DNA of 50,631 bases from an uncultured Myroides sp. (GTDB lineage: Bacteria > Bacteroidota > Bacteroidia > Flavobacteriales > Flavobacteriaceae). The stretch lies in the NCBI GenBank assembly GCA_913777665.1, contig CAJYTF010000012.1, positions 1 to 50,631 on the forward strand. Direction: 5' to 3'. The position numbers were made by a program, and so were the translations under genes. Numbering within the stretch: position 1 is the stretch's first letter; every line of letters starts with the position of its first letter. This document shows positions 41,269 to 50,591 of the stretch, in pieces. Under the pieces are notes generated by a model. That model did no database searches. It worked only from the letters and a program-made list of their open reading frames with translations, and had not been told where the DNA came from.

Positions 41269-43908
41269 ATGGAAATTAAAAAACTACAAGTGTTGAATGG
41301 CTCAAATATTTGGAGCACGACTAGAAAAAATCTTATACAGATGAAACTTGATATTGGTGAACTGGAATTTAGACCAACCAACACTATTGAAGGATTTGCA
41401 GAGCGCATTAAAAAATTAATACCTTCCTTATACTCACACAGATGTTCAGAAGGTGTTCCAGGAGGTCTTTTTAGTAGGATTGATACAGGTACGTGGATGG
41501 GACACGTTATCGAGCATATAGCGTTAGAAATTCAATGTCTTGCAGGCATGGAAACTGGATTTGGACGAACCAGGGAAACAAATATTTCAGGAATTTACAA
41601 TGTTGTTTTCAGTTATATCGATCAAGAGGCAGGATTGTATGCAGCTCATGTTTCAGTTGATATAGCCCAGGCACTCATAGATGGTAAACCTTACGATATT
41701 ACTGACGATATCCAAAATTTAAAAAGTATTTTTAACAATAATCAGTTGGGACCTTCTACGCGAAGTATCGTTGAAGAAGCTGTATCGCGTAAAATTCCTT
41801 ATTTCAGGTTAAATAACCATTCCCTTGTGCAGTTCGGATACGGTGCCAGTCAAAGAAGAATCGAGGCAACTATTACCGACGCTACAAGCCATATAGGAGT
41901 TGAAATTGCATGCGATAAAGAACAAACCAAAGAACTTTTAATGCAGTCTTGTATTCCTGTCCCGGCAGGTTCGGTTTGTACTTTAGAAAATGAAATGGTT
42001 CAGGTTGTCGGTGAATTAGGTTTTCCAATAGTGATCAAACCTGTAAATGGTAATCATGGTAAAGGCGCAACAATTAATATCAATAATATGCAGGTAGCTG
42101 CAGCTGCCTTTGCAGCAGCTCAAATATACGGAGAAGAGGTAATTGTTGAAAAGTATGTATACGGTTCAGATTTTAGAATATTGGTAGTAAATCATAAAGT
42201 TGTAGCTGCTTCAAAACGCAACCCCGCACATGTGGTTGGTAATGGTGTAAATTCAGTACAAGAACTCATAGAGATAGTAAATCAGGATGCACGCAGAGGA
42301 GATGGGCATGATAATGTACTTACAAAAATTTTAGTTGATCAAGATACTTTAATGGTTCTTAACAAGCAGAACATCACACTTAAAAGCATCCCTTCAAAAG
42401 ATGAGGTTATACAGTTAAAATCCACTGCAAATCTAAGTACTGGTGGAACATCAGAAGATGTGACAAACCAGTTGCATCTTTACAATAAATTGATGGCCGA
42501 ACAGATTTCCAGAATTGTCGGTCTTGATATTTGTGGTATAGATATAGTTGCGCAAGACCTCCAAAAACCGCTAAATCAAAATGGAGGAGCAGTACTTGAA
42601 GTAAATGCTGCGCCAGGTTTTCGCATGCATACCGCTCCCCACAAAGGAAAATCACGTAATGTAGCTGCGGCAGTAGTAGACATGCTTTTCCCTGTAAACA
42701 AATCTCCAAGAATTCCAATCGTAGCTGTTACAGGTACTAACGGTAAAACAACAACATCGCGTCTTGTTTCATATATGGCATCCAATCAAGGGTATTGTAC
42801 AGGTCTAACAACCTCAGACGGTATTTATATTAATAACCAGTTGGTTGAAAAAGGCGATACAACAGGTCCGCAGAGTGCACATAAAATCTTAAAAAGCCCT
42901 TCTGTTGAATTTGCTGTCTTAGAAACTGCTCGTGGTGGAATTTTAAGATCCGGGTTGGGATACGATCAGTGCGATATTGGTATCTTAACTAATATTTCCG
43001 AAGATCATTTGGGATTGAACGATATAAATACTTTAGATGATTTGGCACGTGTAAAATCAGTAGTTATAGAAAGTATTAAAAGTGAAGGTTGGGCTGTTAT
43101 AAATGCAGATGATAGCTATTGCATGGATATTGCATTGGCTGTTGATTGTAATAAAGCATACTTTTCCTTAAACCCTTACGACAATTTGGTAGTTGAACTT
43201 ATAAATTCAGGTGCTCCTGTAGCGGTTCTAAAAGGTACAAATGTCGAATTGTACAATAATGGCAGCGTCGTTTTCAGTTCAAACGTTTCGTTGATGCCGT
43301 TAACAATCGGTGGTCAGGCACTTTTTATGGTTCAAAATATTCTTGCTGCTGCAATTGCGGGTTTTTTATCCGGGTTTGATACAGAAAATATTGTTAGCTC
43401 GTTGAGATCTTTTGAACCTAATGAAAAAAACACGCCGGGACGCATGAATGTATTTCAGTTTGGAAATTCTTGGTTAATGGTAGATTATGCTCATAATCCG
43501 GCGGGGTTTAGGGCTGTTGCAGACTTCTTAAAACAGGTAAGTGTCACCTCTAAAACAGGGATTATTGCGGGTGTGGGTGATCGCAGGGACGAAGACCTTG
43601 TAAGTTGCGGGAGTATTGCAGCCGAAATGTTCAACCACATTATCATCCGTCAGGATAAAGATTTACGCGGAAGATCAGAAAATGAGATCGTTGATCTGTT
43701 GGTAAAAGGAATAAGGCAAACATCTTCAGAAGTTACATTCGAAGTTATTTCAAATGAAGAACAGGCAATACTGCATGCTCTTAATGTGGCTGCACCAGAC
43801 AGCTGTGTAGTTGCTTTTTGCGATAATGTTGAAGGTGTTATAGGTTATGTACAGCAGCTTCAATCAGATTTTGCAAAAAAAGAAGTTGTAGAAAAGGTTG
43901 CTGTTTAA
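41269..43908 (+). CDS. cphA: Cyanophycin synthetase
   Basis: 879 residues, full length for CphA1. Three modules: N-terminal domain (1-160; EFRPTNTIEGFAERIKKLIP, GTWMGHVIEHIALEIQ), ATP-grasp (about 215-480; FPIVIKPVNGNHGKGATINI, DICGIDIVAQDL, GGAVLEVNAAPGFRMHTAP), and Mur-ligase-like (about 485-870) with P-loop VTGTNGKTTTSRLVSY (K493), VLETARGGILRSGLGY, NISEDHLGLND, and MVDYAHNPAGF. The two ATP sites alternately add Asp to the backbone and Arg to its side chain. Divergent from cphB-iaaA, giving a complete synthesis/degradation cycle. An internal HxxED/EKNTPGRMN region is conserved as usual. Confidence 0.97.
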   Translation: MEIKKLQVLNGSNIWSTTRKNLIQMKLDIGELEFRPTNTIEGFAERIKKLIPSLYSHRCSEGVPGGLFSRIDTGTWMGHVIEHIALEIQCLAGMETGFGRTRETNISGIYNVVFSYIDQEAGLYAAHVSVDIAQALIDGKPYDITDDIQNLKSIFNNNQLGPSTRSIVEEAVSRKIPYFRLNNHSLVQFGYGASQRRIEATITDATSHIGVEIACDKEQTKELLMQSCIPVPAGSVCTLENEMVQVVGELGFPIVIKPVNGNHGKGATININNMQVAAAAFAAAQIYGEEVIVEKYVYGSDFRILVVNHKVVAASKRNPAHVVGNGVNSVQELIEIVNQDARRGDGHDNVLTKILVDQDTLMVLNKQNITLKSIPSKDEVIQLKSTANLSTGGTSEDVTNQLHLYNKLMAEQISRIVGLDICGIDIVAQDLQKPLNQNGGAVLEVNAAPGFRMHTAPHKGKSRNVAAAVVDMLFPVNKSPRIPIVAVTGTNGKTTTSRLVSYMASNQGYCTGLTTSDGIYINNQLVEKGDTTGPQSAHKILKSPSVEFAVLETARGGILRSGLGYDQCDIGILTNISEDHLGLNDINTLDDLARVKSVVIESIKSEGWAVINADDSYCMDIALAVDCNKAYFSLNPYDNLVVELINSGAPVAVLKGTNVELYNNGSVVFSSNVSLMPLTIGGQALFMVQNILAAAIAGFLSGFDTENIVSSLRSFEPNEKNTPGRMNVFQFGNSWLMVDYAHNPAGFRAVADFLKQVSVTSKTGIIAGVGDRRDEDLVSCGSIAAEMFNHIIIRQDKDLRGRSENEIVDLLVKGIRQTSSEVTFEVISNEEQAILHALNVAAPDSCVVAFCDNVEGVIGYVQQLQSDFAKKEVVEKVAV

Positions 43909-43954
43909 CTGTTAAATTATAATATTTTTTGCAAAGTCTAACATCTGTCAAGTT

Positions 43955-43986
43955 TATCAGCCGGTCCTTCTGGCTGATATTTTTTT
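43955..43986 (+). terminator. Intrinsic terminator of cphA
   Basis: tatcagcc / ggctgata, 8-bp stem with the loop ggtccttct, followed by TTTTTT. Fifty nucleotides after the cphA stop. Confidence 0.8.
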
Positions 43987-44534
43987 AGATTGGTATTGTG
44001 CACAATGTTGATCCTTAGCACGTAAAATAAGATAGCATCGGTTTTATATATGTAACACTTCAACTATGCATAGCTAGATAAATAAATTTTTAAAAGACCT
44101 AACTATTAGGTTACGATAAGCAGTAAAATGAATAGCTTGAGTATTCCACAAAATAATTCCTTTTAAAATAATGCTACAGACGAAATTTTCCTATTATTCG
44201 GTTTGGTGTATAAGGTTGGTGGCAGACACCTTATTTATTCCTTCGGGTTGCTTAAAATTCAAGGCTACATGTTTTCCTCTTATTGCCCTGAAATGTACGC
44301 TGTAAGTTTTTTTTTATGAATTGCATCAAATAGGATTGTACTGGAATTTTTTAGGTTTTTGCCAATTATTTACACTCGCTGCTGCTATTCAGTCAGCGTT
44401 GTACAGCATTTTCCACCTTGCTTTTTTTCAGCATCAGTATCAATATTTTTGTATTTGTTGCCAGTGCAGGTTTAACCTGTTGGATGTATTTAAAACAAAC
44501 TAAAATTTCGCATCTGTGCAAGTAGTATTTAATA
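43987..44534. other. Gap of about 550 bp without an assignable gene
   Basis: Frames here (for example 44321-44503) have low-complexity aromatic composition and no recognisable family. I see no hairpin or repeat until 44885. Confidence 0.4.
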
Positions 44535-44795
44535 ATGGAAACGTGTAAAAATTGTATCGAGAATTATTTAAATAGACTTTTCATACAAAATTACTTGCAA
44601 GGCGTTAAAGAAATTTCACTCGAAGTAACGTTTTCACCCAAAGGGTTACAAGGTTTCGCAAAATTTTATTCATCGCCATCAGATTTGTTTATAATAGCTC
44701 CTGGTGTCAGTTTTACTTATTTGATTATACTTTCTAAGTGTACAAAGTACGATGTGCTTAAATCTGAATCCCATATATTGCAGTATACTGATTAA
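44535..44795 (+). CDS. Small protein of unknown function, 86 aa
   Basis: METCKNCIENYLNRLFIQNY, LQGVKEISLEVTFSPKGLQG, FAKFYSSPSDLFIIAPGVSF, TYLIILSKCTKYDVLKSESH. It has a CKNC pair near the start. No family is recognised. A strong terminator follows at 44885, and the ATG has an A/T leader (tatttaata). It may be a real monocistronic gene; support is moderate. Confidence 0.4.
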   Translation: METCKNCIENYLNRLFIQNYLQGVKEISLEVTFSPKGLQGFAKFYSSPSDLFIIAPGVSFTYLIILSKCTKYDVLKSESHILQYTD

Positions 44796-44884
44796 TTCGT
44801 GAAATTTTAAACAAATAATAATATCTCCTTAAAGTCGCAATACCACTTCTGTCTTTTATTAAGCAGGTCTACATTAACAAATTT

Positions 44885-44917
44885 AAAAAGGTGGCTTAAC
44901 ATAAGCCACCTTTTTTT
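44885..44917. terminator. Intrinsic terminator
   Basis: aaaaaggtggctta - aca - taagccaccttttttt: 14-bp perfect stem with T run. Ninety nucleotides after the 86-aa gene. It is symmetrical enough to work in both directions. Confidence 0.85.
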
Positions 44918-45399
44918 GTATTAGGTTAAAAGCAAAACTGTGTACGCACCTAAAATTTAGTGGTGCGAGTATAAGTGTTTCAAGCTATTTAATGCTATAA
45001 TCGTACCAGTTTACAACAATAGTAATTTTATTATATATCGCTGAAATTTACGATCCAATGCTCATTAAATTCCACATTAATGATTTAAACCCACAGGTTG
45101 CACTGAAGCAAAAATTCCCAATATGTATCATATATCCATTAAATGACTTTCTTAATCACTATATACCTTAACGGCTAGTAACCTTCTTGGTCAGCTTGTA
45201 AAATGGAATTCTTATGCTGTTTTAATTTAATTACTGGTCACTAATATGGTATTTTAAAAAACACATGCAGCATCCTCCGTGAATATATGATAACGTTAAA
45301 TAATCAATTAAAACAGTAATAAACTAACCTTAAAGTTGTATATTTAAGCTAACAGTATTATAAACTGTTTAAAACTGTATAAAAATAAATTAATTTGCA
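44918..45399. other. Non-coding gap
   Basis: 480 bp with no ORF that I can support and no recognisable repeat; AT-rich. Confidence 0.4.
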
Positions 45400-45498
45400 A
45401 TGAACAAAAAAAATCATACTAAGCCACATCAGAGACAACCTAGTACGAATGTGCAACAAATCATTAATGCAAATGACATGGTTTCGGTCCCACAATAA
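45400..45498 (+). CDS. Possible 32-aa peptide upstream of the SbnA-like operon
   Basis: Frame MNKKNHTKPHQRQPSTNVQQ then IINANDMVSVPQ: hydrophilic, Gln/Asn/His-rich, not membrane-like. It is 340 bp upstream of the cysteine-synthase-like gene. An upstream stretch (taaattaatttgc) resembles a -7 box. It could be an upstream peptide or chance; composition is unlike random AT-rich translation, which is why it is listed. Confidence 0.25.
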   Translation: MNKKNHTKPHQRQPSTNVQQIINANDMVSVPQ

Positions 45499-45558
45499 TA
45501 ATCTCCTGAAAAGCATGTGATCATAAAACATAAGTCGGCAGGTAAGTCCGATTTCGTA

Positions 45559-45587
45559 AAATTGATAAAAACAAGTTTTATCAATTT
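45559..45587. promoter_or_regulatory. Perfect 12-bp inverted repeat
   Basis: aaattgataaaa - acaag - ttttatcaattt, 255 bp upstream of the SbnA-like gene, in its 5' region. It is a candidate operator or hairpin in the leader; no T run follows, so it is not a terminator. Half of it (aaattgataaaa) also occurs near position 170. Confidence 0.4.
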
Positions 45588-45841
45588 AAAACTTCAGCTG
45601 TTGAAAAGACTGCCGAACATATATCGTCCATTACATTAGTTAAATAAGATCAGGACGTGATTAGTGAGCGAACTGATTTTACCATAAGTTTCATTACTAT
45701 TGTGATTGGGCATCGTGTTCGGTAACTCGAAAAATCACCGCAAATTCTTTATTAAACAGTTAATTAAATAATATTATTGATTGATAGTACTCCAGGTAAC
45801 CGGGAGAGATGGATTATCAACATAACTAAAATCTATCTCCT

Positions 45842-46801
45842 ATGAAAAAGACAAACACAACGCAGCACTCAGGTATTCTAGGCTGTATTGGCAATACGCC
45901 GCTTATTCGATTGAACCGTATTTTTAGCAATTCAAACGTACAGCTTTACGGAAAATTAGAGATGTTTAATCCTGGTGGCAGCATTAAAGACCGTACCGCA
46001 CTTAATATTGTAAAACATGCTGTAGAAAAAGGTATTGTAAATAAGAATAGCACTATTGTAGAATCTACTTCAGGTAATATGGGTATAGGGTTGGCTCGGA
46101 TATGCCATTACTACAAATTGCCGCTTATACTTGTTACAGACCCTCACGTAAATTCATTAACAGTCAGTATCTTAAAGGCATTTAATGCACAAATTGTTAA
46201 GGTTGACAAGCATGATGGAAAAGGGGGGTATTTAAACACCCGTTTAGCTAAAGTGCAGCAGTTGCTGCGAGAAATTCCTCTGAGCTTTTGGCCCGATCAG
46301 TATCATAATGAAGACAACCCGTCTGCGCATGAAAGTACTTTTTTAGAAATTTTACAAACACTGCGCAAGGCGCCTGACTATATCTTTGTGTCCACTAGTA
46401 CGTGTGGTACATTGCGTGGGCTGGGCGATGCAATTTCAAAATACGGTGCGCACACCAAAATTATCGCGGTAGACGCTGTCGGAAGTGTAATTTTTGGCGA
46501 CACACCAAGTAAAAGGATTATTCCGGGAATGGGTGCGGGACGTCCTTCTAGTTTTTTAGATATCCGGCAGGTAAAGGATGTAGTTTTAATTCCAGATGTA
46601 GAATCTGTTGAAGGATGCCGTCATCTGTTGCAAACAGAGAGTATACTGGCAGGTGGATCATCGGGTGCTGTTATAAAGGCTGTTGAAAAAAAGTTGGATC
46701 AAATACCGGCCGGCAGTACTATTGTTGCAATCATGGCAGATAATGGCGAACGGTACTTGGAAACCATTTACTGTGAAGAATGGGTAAAACAAAATTTTTA
46801 A
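45842..46801 (+). CDS. Cysteine-synthase-family PLP enzyme, SbnA-like
   Basis: 319 residues, fold-type II PLP enzyme. PLP Lys49 in NPGGSIKDRTALNIVKHAVE; SxGNMG-type substrate loop VESTSGNMGIGLARI; TSTCGTLRGLGDAI phosphate-binding loop; LAGGSSGAVIKAVEKK. IGNTPLIRLNRI opens the domain. The closest functional relative I recall is SbnA (N-(2-amino-2-carboxyethyl)-glutamate synthase, for L-2,3-diaminopropionate in staphyloferrin B); the sequence has SbnA-like AGRPSSFLD and MGAGR. Cysteine synthase activity is less likely because of the operon context. First gene of a three-gene operon; 12 bp from the next gene. Confidence 0.8.
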   Translation: MKKTNTTQHSGILGCIGNTPLIRLNRIFSNSNVQLYGKLEMFNPGGSIKDRTALNIVKHAVEKGIVNKNSTIVESTSGNMGIGLARICHYYKLPLILVTDPHVNSLTVSILKAFNAQIVKVDKHDGKGGYLNTRLAKVQQLLREIPLSFWPDQYHNEDNPSAHESTFLEILQTLRKAPDYIFVSTSTCGTLRGLGDAISKYGAHTKIIAVDAVGSVIFGDTPSKRIIPGMGAGRPSSFLDIRQVKDVVLIPDVESVEGCRHLLQTESILAGGSSGAVIKAVEKKLDQIPAGSTIVAIMADNGERYLETIYCEEWVKQNF

Positions 46802-46813
46802 AATGATTGAAAG

Positions 46814-48628
46814 GTGATCTGGAAAAACATACATATTAATGAAGATGCAGCCTCTGCACAAGATTTCTTAAGTAGGCTTATAAGCAGTCAGAAAAATAGT
46901 TGGTCCAAAACTAACGTTATTTTTACTGTCGGAATTGTTGGTGGCGGACCCAAAGGACTTTATGCGCTTGAAGAACTAGGTAGGCGTATCAGGAAAGAAG
47001 AAATAAATGATCCTTGGCGAATCTTATGGTTTAACAATAACGTTGATTTTGGATCTGGCTCTAATTATCAGGTACAGCAGCCAGACTACCTGCTGATAAA
47101 TTACTGTATTGCCCACGTTGATGCTTGGGAAAGCGTAGAAGCAAGGTCACAAAATCATTTGAATCTAATGGATTGGATTACAAAATATAAAACAAACGCT
47201 ACCAAAGTGAAACCAACAGATTTTGCTTCGCGGGCGCTGGTTGGCAAATATCTGCAATACACTGCCATGCAGGTACTCAAGGAAATGCCTGCAAATGTAC
47301 GGGTACAGCTCATTTCAGAAAAAGTTGATGATGTCAAGGCAGAAGCTAATGGAGAACTTGTCATTCAAACCCATATTAATACCTTTTCCTGCAAAAATGT
47401 TTTATTGTGTACCGGTCACTGCTATAATAATCTGCCATTAGTTAAATTTAATAACGATCCTATACATCCAAACTACATCTCAAATGCTTATCCCTTAAAG
47501 GTTCTTGATCAAATACCTCCAAAAAGTAAAGTGGGCATTATAGGCTGGGGGCTAACGTTCATAGATTCCGCACTGCACCTGACAGAAGGTAGGGGAGGCC
47601 AATTTGACAAAAATTACAATTACATTTCAGGTGCAAACGAACCTGTTCTGCTTCCTTTTTCCAGAAACCAACTGCCCATACTGCCTCGTGGAGCTATATA
47701 CGGTAGCAATGTTTACAGCTTACAGTACTTAACTCCAGAATGGTTTGTGCAGATAAATGCAATTGCGAAAGGCAGACAAATTAGTTTTATAACAGAAATA
47801 CTTCCGTGGCTTGAAAAGGAACTTAGTTTTGCCTACTACAGCACCCTGCTTCAAAATCAAAATAAAGAGGATGTAGAAACCTATATAACATCCCTGCCCG
47901 TTAATGACAGGTTCACCTATCATGATTTGCTTTTTCCAAAAATTCCAAAAAAGACAAGTTTGCAGGAATCGTATATTCAGTATGTACAATTTCTAATCAG
48001 CGAAGCCGAGAGAGGCCCTTTGATTAGCCCTATAATGGCAGCCGCATCTGTTTGGCGAGAAGCGTCGTCAATGATTGCAGATTTGTATAACGCAGCAGGT
48101 TTTACAGGTGAATCTCAAAAATATCTCGATACGGAAATGTTTTCGGCGCTTTGCAGAACAAGTTATGGTCCACCGATCGAAAATATGAAAAAGATATTGG
48201 CTTTAATGAAGGCAGATATAATTCAAATCCACTTTGAAGAACAGGTACAAATAACGCATGTTCAAGGCACAGATCAGTTTACCTTGGCTACTGAACAACA
48301 AAGGCGAATTGTTGATTTTATTATTGATGCCCGAATAGCCCGCCCTAACTTAAACGCAGGCAACTCGCAGCTTTACTGTAATTTGTTAAGCAACGGGTTA
48401 GTACAGCCTTTTAATAATCAGCAATATAAGCCGGGATGCATAGATATTATTAACCACGGACAAATTGCCGTTACTGGTAAAAATATTCCCCTATATGCCT
48501 ACGGAACCGCTACGGAAGGTTTTTTACTGGATAATGATTCACTGTCCCGAAAAAAAAATAATCTTGCAAAATACTGGGCATCAGAAACTGTAAAACAGCA
48601 ACAACAAATTTATAATAATGTACAATAA
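46814..48628 (+). CDS. FAD/NAD(P)-binding oxidoreductase-like protein
   Basis: 604 residues from a GTG start (46814, 12 bp after the upstream stop). N-terminal Rossmann motif VGIVGGGPKGLYALEELGRR; a second nucleotide-binding segment around VGIIGWGLTFIDSALHLTEG; RYLQYTAMQVLKE, LLCTGHCYNN (the ATG-like flavin motif); ending GTATEGFLLDNDSLSR. The layout is that of large 'FAD-NAD(P)-binding' proteins (PF13454), which sit near siderophore and peptide-modification genes. The reaction is not known; it could replace the NAD-dependent SbnB step or oxidise the product of the first enzyme. An alternative start is unlikely, as the next Met is after the Rossmann motif. Confidence 0.8.
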   Translation: MIWKNIHINEDAASAQDFLSRLISSQKNSWSKTNVIFTVGIVGGGPKGLYALEELGRRIRKEEINDPWRILWFNNNVDFGSGSNYQVQQPDYLLINYCIAHVDAWESVEARSQNHLNLMDWITKYKTNATKVKPTDFASRALVGKYLQYTAMQVLKEMPANVRVQLISEKVDDVKAEANGELVIQTHINTFSCKNVLLCTGHCYNNLPLVKFNNDPIHPNYISNAYPLKVLDQIPPKSKVGIIGWGLTFIDSALHLTEGRGGQFDKNYNYISGANEPVLLPFSRNQLPILPRGAIYGSNVYSLQYLTPEWFVQINAIAKGRQISFITEILPWLEKELSFAYYSTLLQNQNKEDVETYITSLPVNDRFTYHDLLFPKIPKKTSLQESYIQYVQFLISEAERGPLISPIMAAASVWREASSMIADLYNAAGFTGESQKYLDTEMFSALCRTSYGPPIENMKKILALMKADIIQIHFEEQVQITHVQGTDQFTLATEQQRRIVDFIIDARIARPNLNAGNSQLYCNLLSNGLVQPFNNQQYKPGCIDIINHGQIAVTGKNIPLYAYGTATEGFLLDNDSLSRKKNNLAKYWASETVKQQQQIYNNVQ

Positions 48629-48640
48629 CAAAATTAATTA

Positions 48641-50068
48641 ATGATTACAAATAAAAATATAGAACATATCCCTCTTACTGCTTTAGTTCACTCTTGGGTA
48701 GAACAGTTAGTGAATAATAAAGAATTGCTGCATTCTGCTGTTGAACAACACGGCTCTCCGATAAATATTCATTCACTGGAACCTTTTAGCGATAATATCC
48801 ACGAGTACTGTCAGGTTTTCCAAGATTGTGGTCTCAAGCATAAAATTTTTTTTGCACGAAAGGCTAATAAGTGTATCGAATTTCCTCTCGCAGCAGCACA
48901 TCGTGGTGAAGCTGTCGATACTGCCAGTTACCGTGAACTCAAACAATGTTTAGAAGCTGGTATCGGATCAGAAAATCTTATACTCACAGCTGCTGTAAAA
49001 AATCAAAAGCTCCTAGAACTGGCAGTTGAAAACAATGTAACGATCGTTATAGATAATTTAGACGAGTTTCATTTGCTAAAAAAAGTAGTTTCTCAAAAGC
49101 AGCGCAATGTTTCCGTAAATGTTCGTTTGGGTGGGTTTAATGTGAATGGTGAGATATTGCCAACGCGTTTTGGATTTTCATTGGAAGAAGCACTTCAATT
49201 CATAACTAAACTACATAATCAGGAATCGCTTATAAATTATACGGGGCTTCATTTTCACCTAAACGGTTACTCAATAGAACACCGTGCAGCTGCTATAGAA
49301 CAATCTTTACAGCTTGTAGATTTACTGTTGGCCGAAAATATAACCACCGTATCATTAGATATCGGAGGCGGATATTTAATGAACTATTTGGCAGATGAAT
49401 CACAATGGAACCTTTTCAATAGTGAGCTAAAGCGTGCCGTTTTACAACAGCGTCAGCCGTTAACTTATCAGAACGATGCGTTGGGAATGACTCTGGTAAA
49501 TGATCGGTTGCACGGTGAACCTTCAGTTTACCCATACTACAACAAACTCCATAAAGCAGGTTTCCTTTCAGCCGTTCTTAACTCATATTCTTTAAAATAT
49601 AAGCAGCCTGTTTCCAAAGTATTGAAAGACCGCAAAATCGAACTGCGGATCGAGCCCGGAAGGTCATTGTTAGATCAGTGCGGTATAACAGTTGCTAAAG
49701 TGGCATTCCGTAAAAAAGACACAGAAGGCAACTGGCTCATCGGCTTAGAGATGAACCGCACGCAATTGCGAAGTTCAAGTGCAGATTTTCTGCTGGATCC
49801 CATCCATCTGCCAATGACCCATCTGTTACAGAGCAACGAAGCTTTATCAGGCTTTTTAGTCGGTAGTTACTGTTTGGAGCAGGAGTTAATCTTAAAGCGA
49901 AAAATTAGTTTTGCACAATTTCCCCAAGTAGGCGATTTGATAGTGTTTCCCAATACCGCAGGTTATATGATGCATTTTTTTGAATCCGAAGCACATTTGT
50001 TTGAGCTTGCAAAGAACCTGATCTACAGAGAAGGAAATCTTTATATATCTCAAGAAATTAATGTATAA
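48641..50068 (+). CDS. Y4yA-family type III PLP-dependent decarboxylase
   Basis: 475 residues, DAP/ornithine decarboxylase fold. PLP Lys74 in KIFFARKANKCIEFPLA; TASYRELKQCLEAGIGSENL; LNGYSIEHRA; the phosphate-binding glycine loop TVSLDIGGGYLMN; ELRIEPGRSLLDQCGITVAK; and C-terminal FLVGSYCLEQELILKRKISF with the catalytic Cys. Longer than LysA, as usual for Y4yA. The namesake is on the Rhizobium NGR234 symbiosis plasmid. Third gene of the operon (12 bp gap). Likely decarboxylates the diamino- or carboxy-amino-acid made upstream; next genes lie outside the window. Confidence 0.85.
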   Translation: MITNKNIEHIPLTALVHSWVEQLVNNKELLHSAVEQHGSPINIHSLEPFSDNIHEYCQVFQDCGLKHKIFFARKANKCIEFPLAAAHRGEAVDTASYRELKQCLEAGIGSENLILTAAVKNQKLLELAVENNVTIVIDNLDEFHLLKKVVSQKQRNVSVNVRLGGFNVNGEILPTRFGFSLEEALQFITKLHNQESLINYTGLHFHLNGYSIEHRAAAIEQSLQLVDLLLAENITTVSLDIGGGYLMNYLADESQWNLFNSELKRAVLQQRQPLTYQNDALGMTLVNDRLHGEPSVYPYYNKLHKAGFLSAVLNSYSLKYKQPVSKVLKDRKIELRIEPGRSLLDQCGITVAKVAFRKKDTEGNWLIGLEMNRTQLRSSSADFLLDPIHLPMTHLLQSNEALSGFLVGSYCLEQELILKRKISFAQFPQVGDLIVFPNTAGYMMHFFESEAHLFELAKNLIYREGNLYISQEINV

Positions 50069-50198
50069 AACATAGCATTACATGAAGTATGACTGCTGCG
50101 GCTGCAATATGCGCACGAATATATTATTTTATTAATTTATTTAATCATTGATAAAAAGCTGTACATTGCAACGTGTTTTATTTAATGTTTTGTTTAAG

Positions 50199-50230
50199 AA
50201 CGCCGGCATTTTTAGGTTGGCGTTTTTTTT
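50199..50230 (+). terminator. Intrinsic terminator of the Y4yA operon
   Basis: aacgcc...ggcgtt stem with T8, about 130 nt after the Y4yA stop. The preceding ttttgtttaagaa matches the sequence before the sRNA candidate at 38728. Confidence 0.7.
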
Positions 50231-50283
50231 ATTATATTTATACAGATGATAGAATGCTATTCTTTATAAAGATTGCAGTTAAT

Positions 50284-50318
50284 TAAAAGGGGTGTTATGT
50301 TGACACCCTTTTTTTTGT
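50284..50318 (+). terminator. Second terminator-like hairpin
   Basis: aaaaggggtgt - tatgttg - acaccctttttttt, strong stem with T8, 55 nt after the previous one. No ORF lies between them. Confidence 0.75.
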
Positions 50319-50526
50319 TCTTTAGACCCATAAATCACGTATATAATAAAACATTCATTTATCATTGCTTCAGCGGTATTTATGCTAATCAATAATGCAT
50401 TAAATACTTTTAACTTATTTTGCTGCTTTAAAGTTAACTTCGTCTATCGTAGTATTGTTTGTATTCGCTTGCATCAGGTACATATTAGCTAATTAATAAT
50501 CTTTTATTTATATTTAGCAATAAATT

Positions 50527-50562
50527 CAACGCTGACTGAAACTATTTTACCAGCGTTTTTTT
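50527..50562 (+). terminator. Third terminator-like hairpin
   Basis: aacgctg / cagcgtt, 7-bp stem with a long loop (about 17 nt) followed by TTTTTTT. Between 50318 and 50527 there is no assignable ORF. Confidence 0.6.
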
Positions 50563-50591
50563 ATCACGCTGCGCTAAAATTTGTGGAAAAA

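Noticed and set aside
44321..44503. 60-aa frame with aromatic hydrophobic residues
   Set aside because: No initiation signal, low-complexity composition and no family; read as chance.
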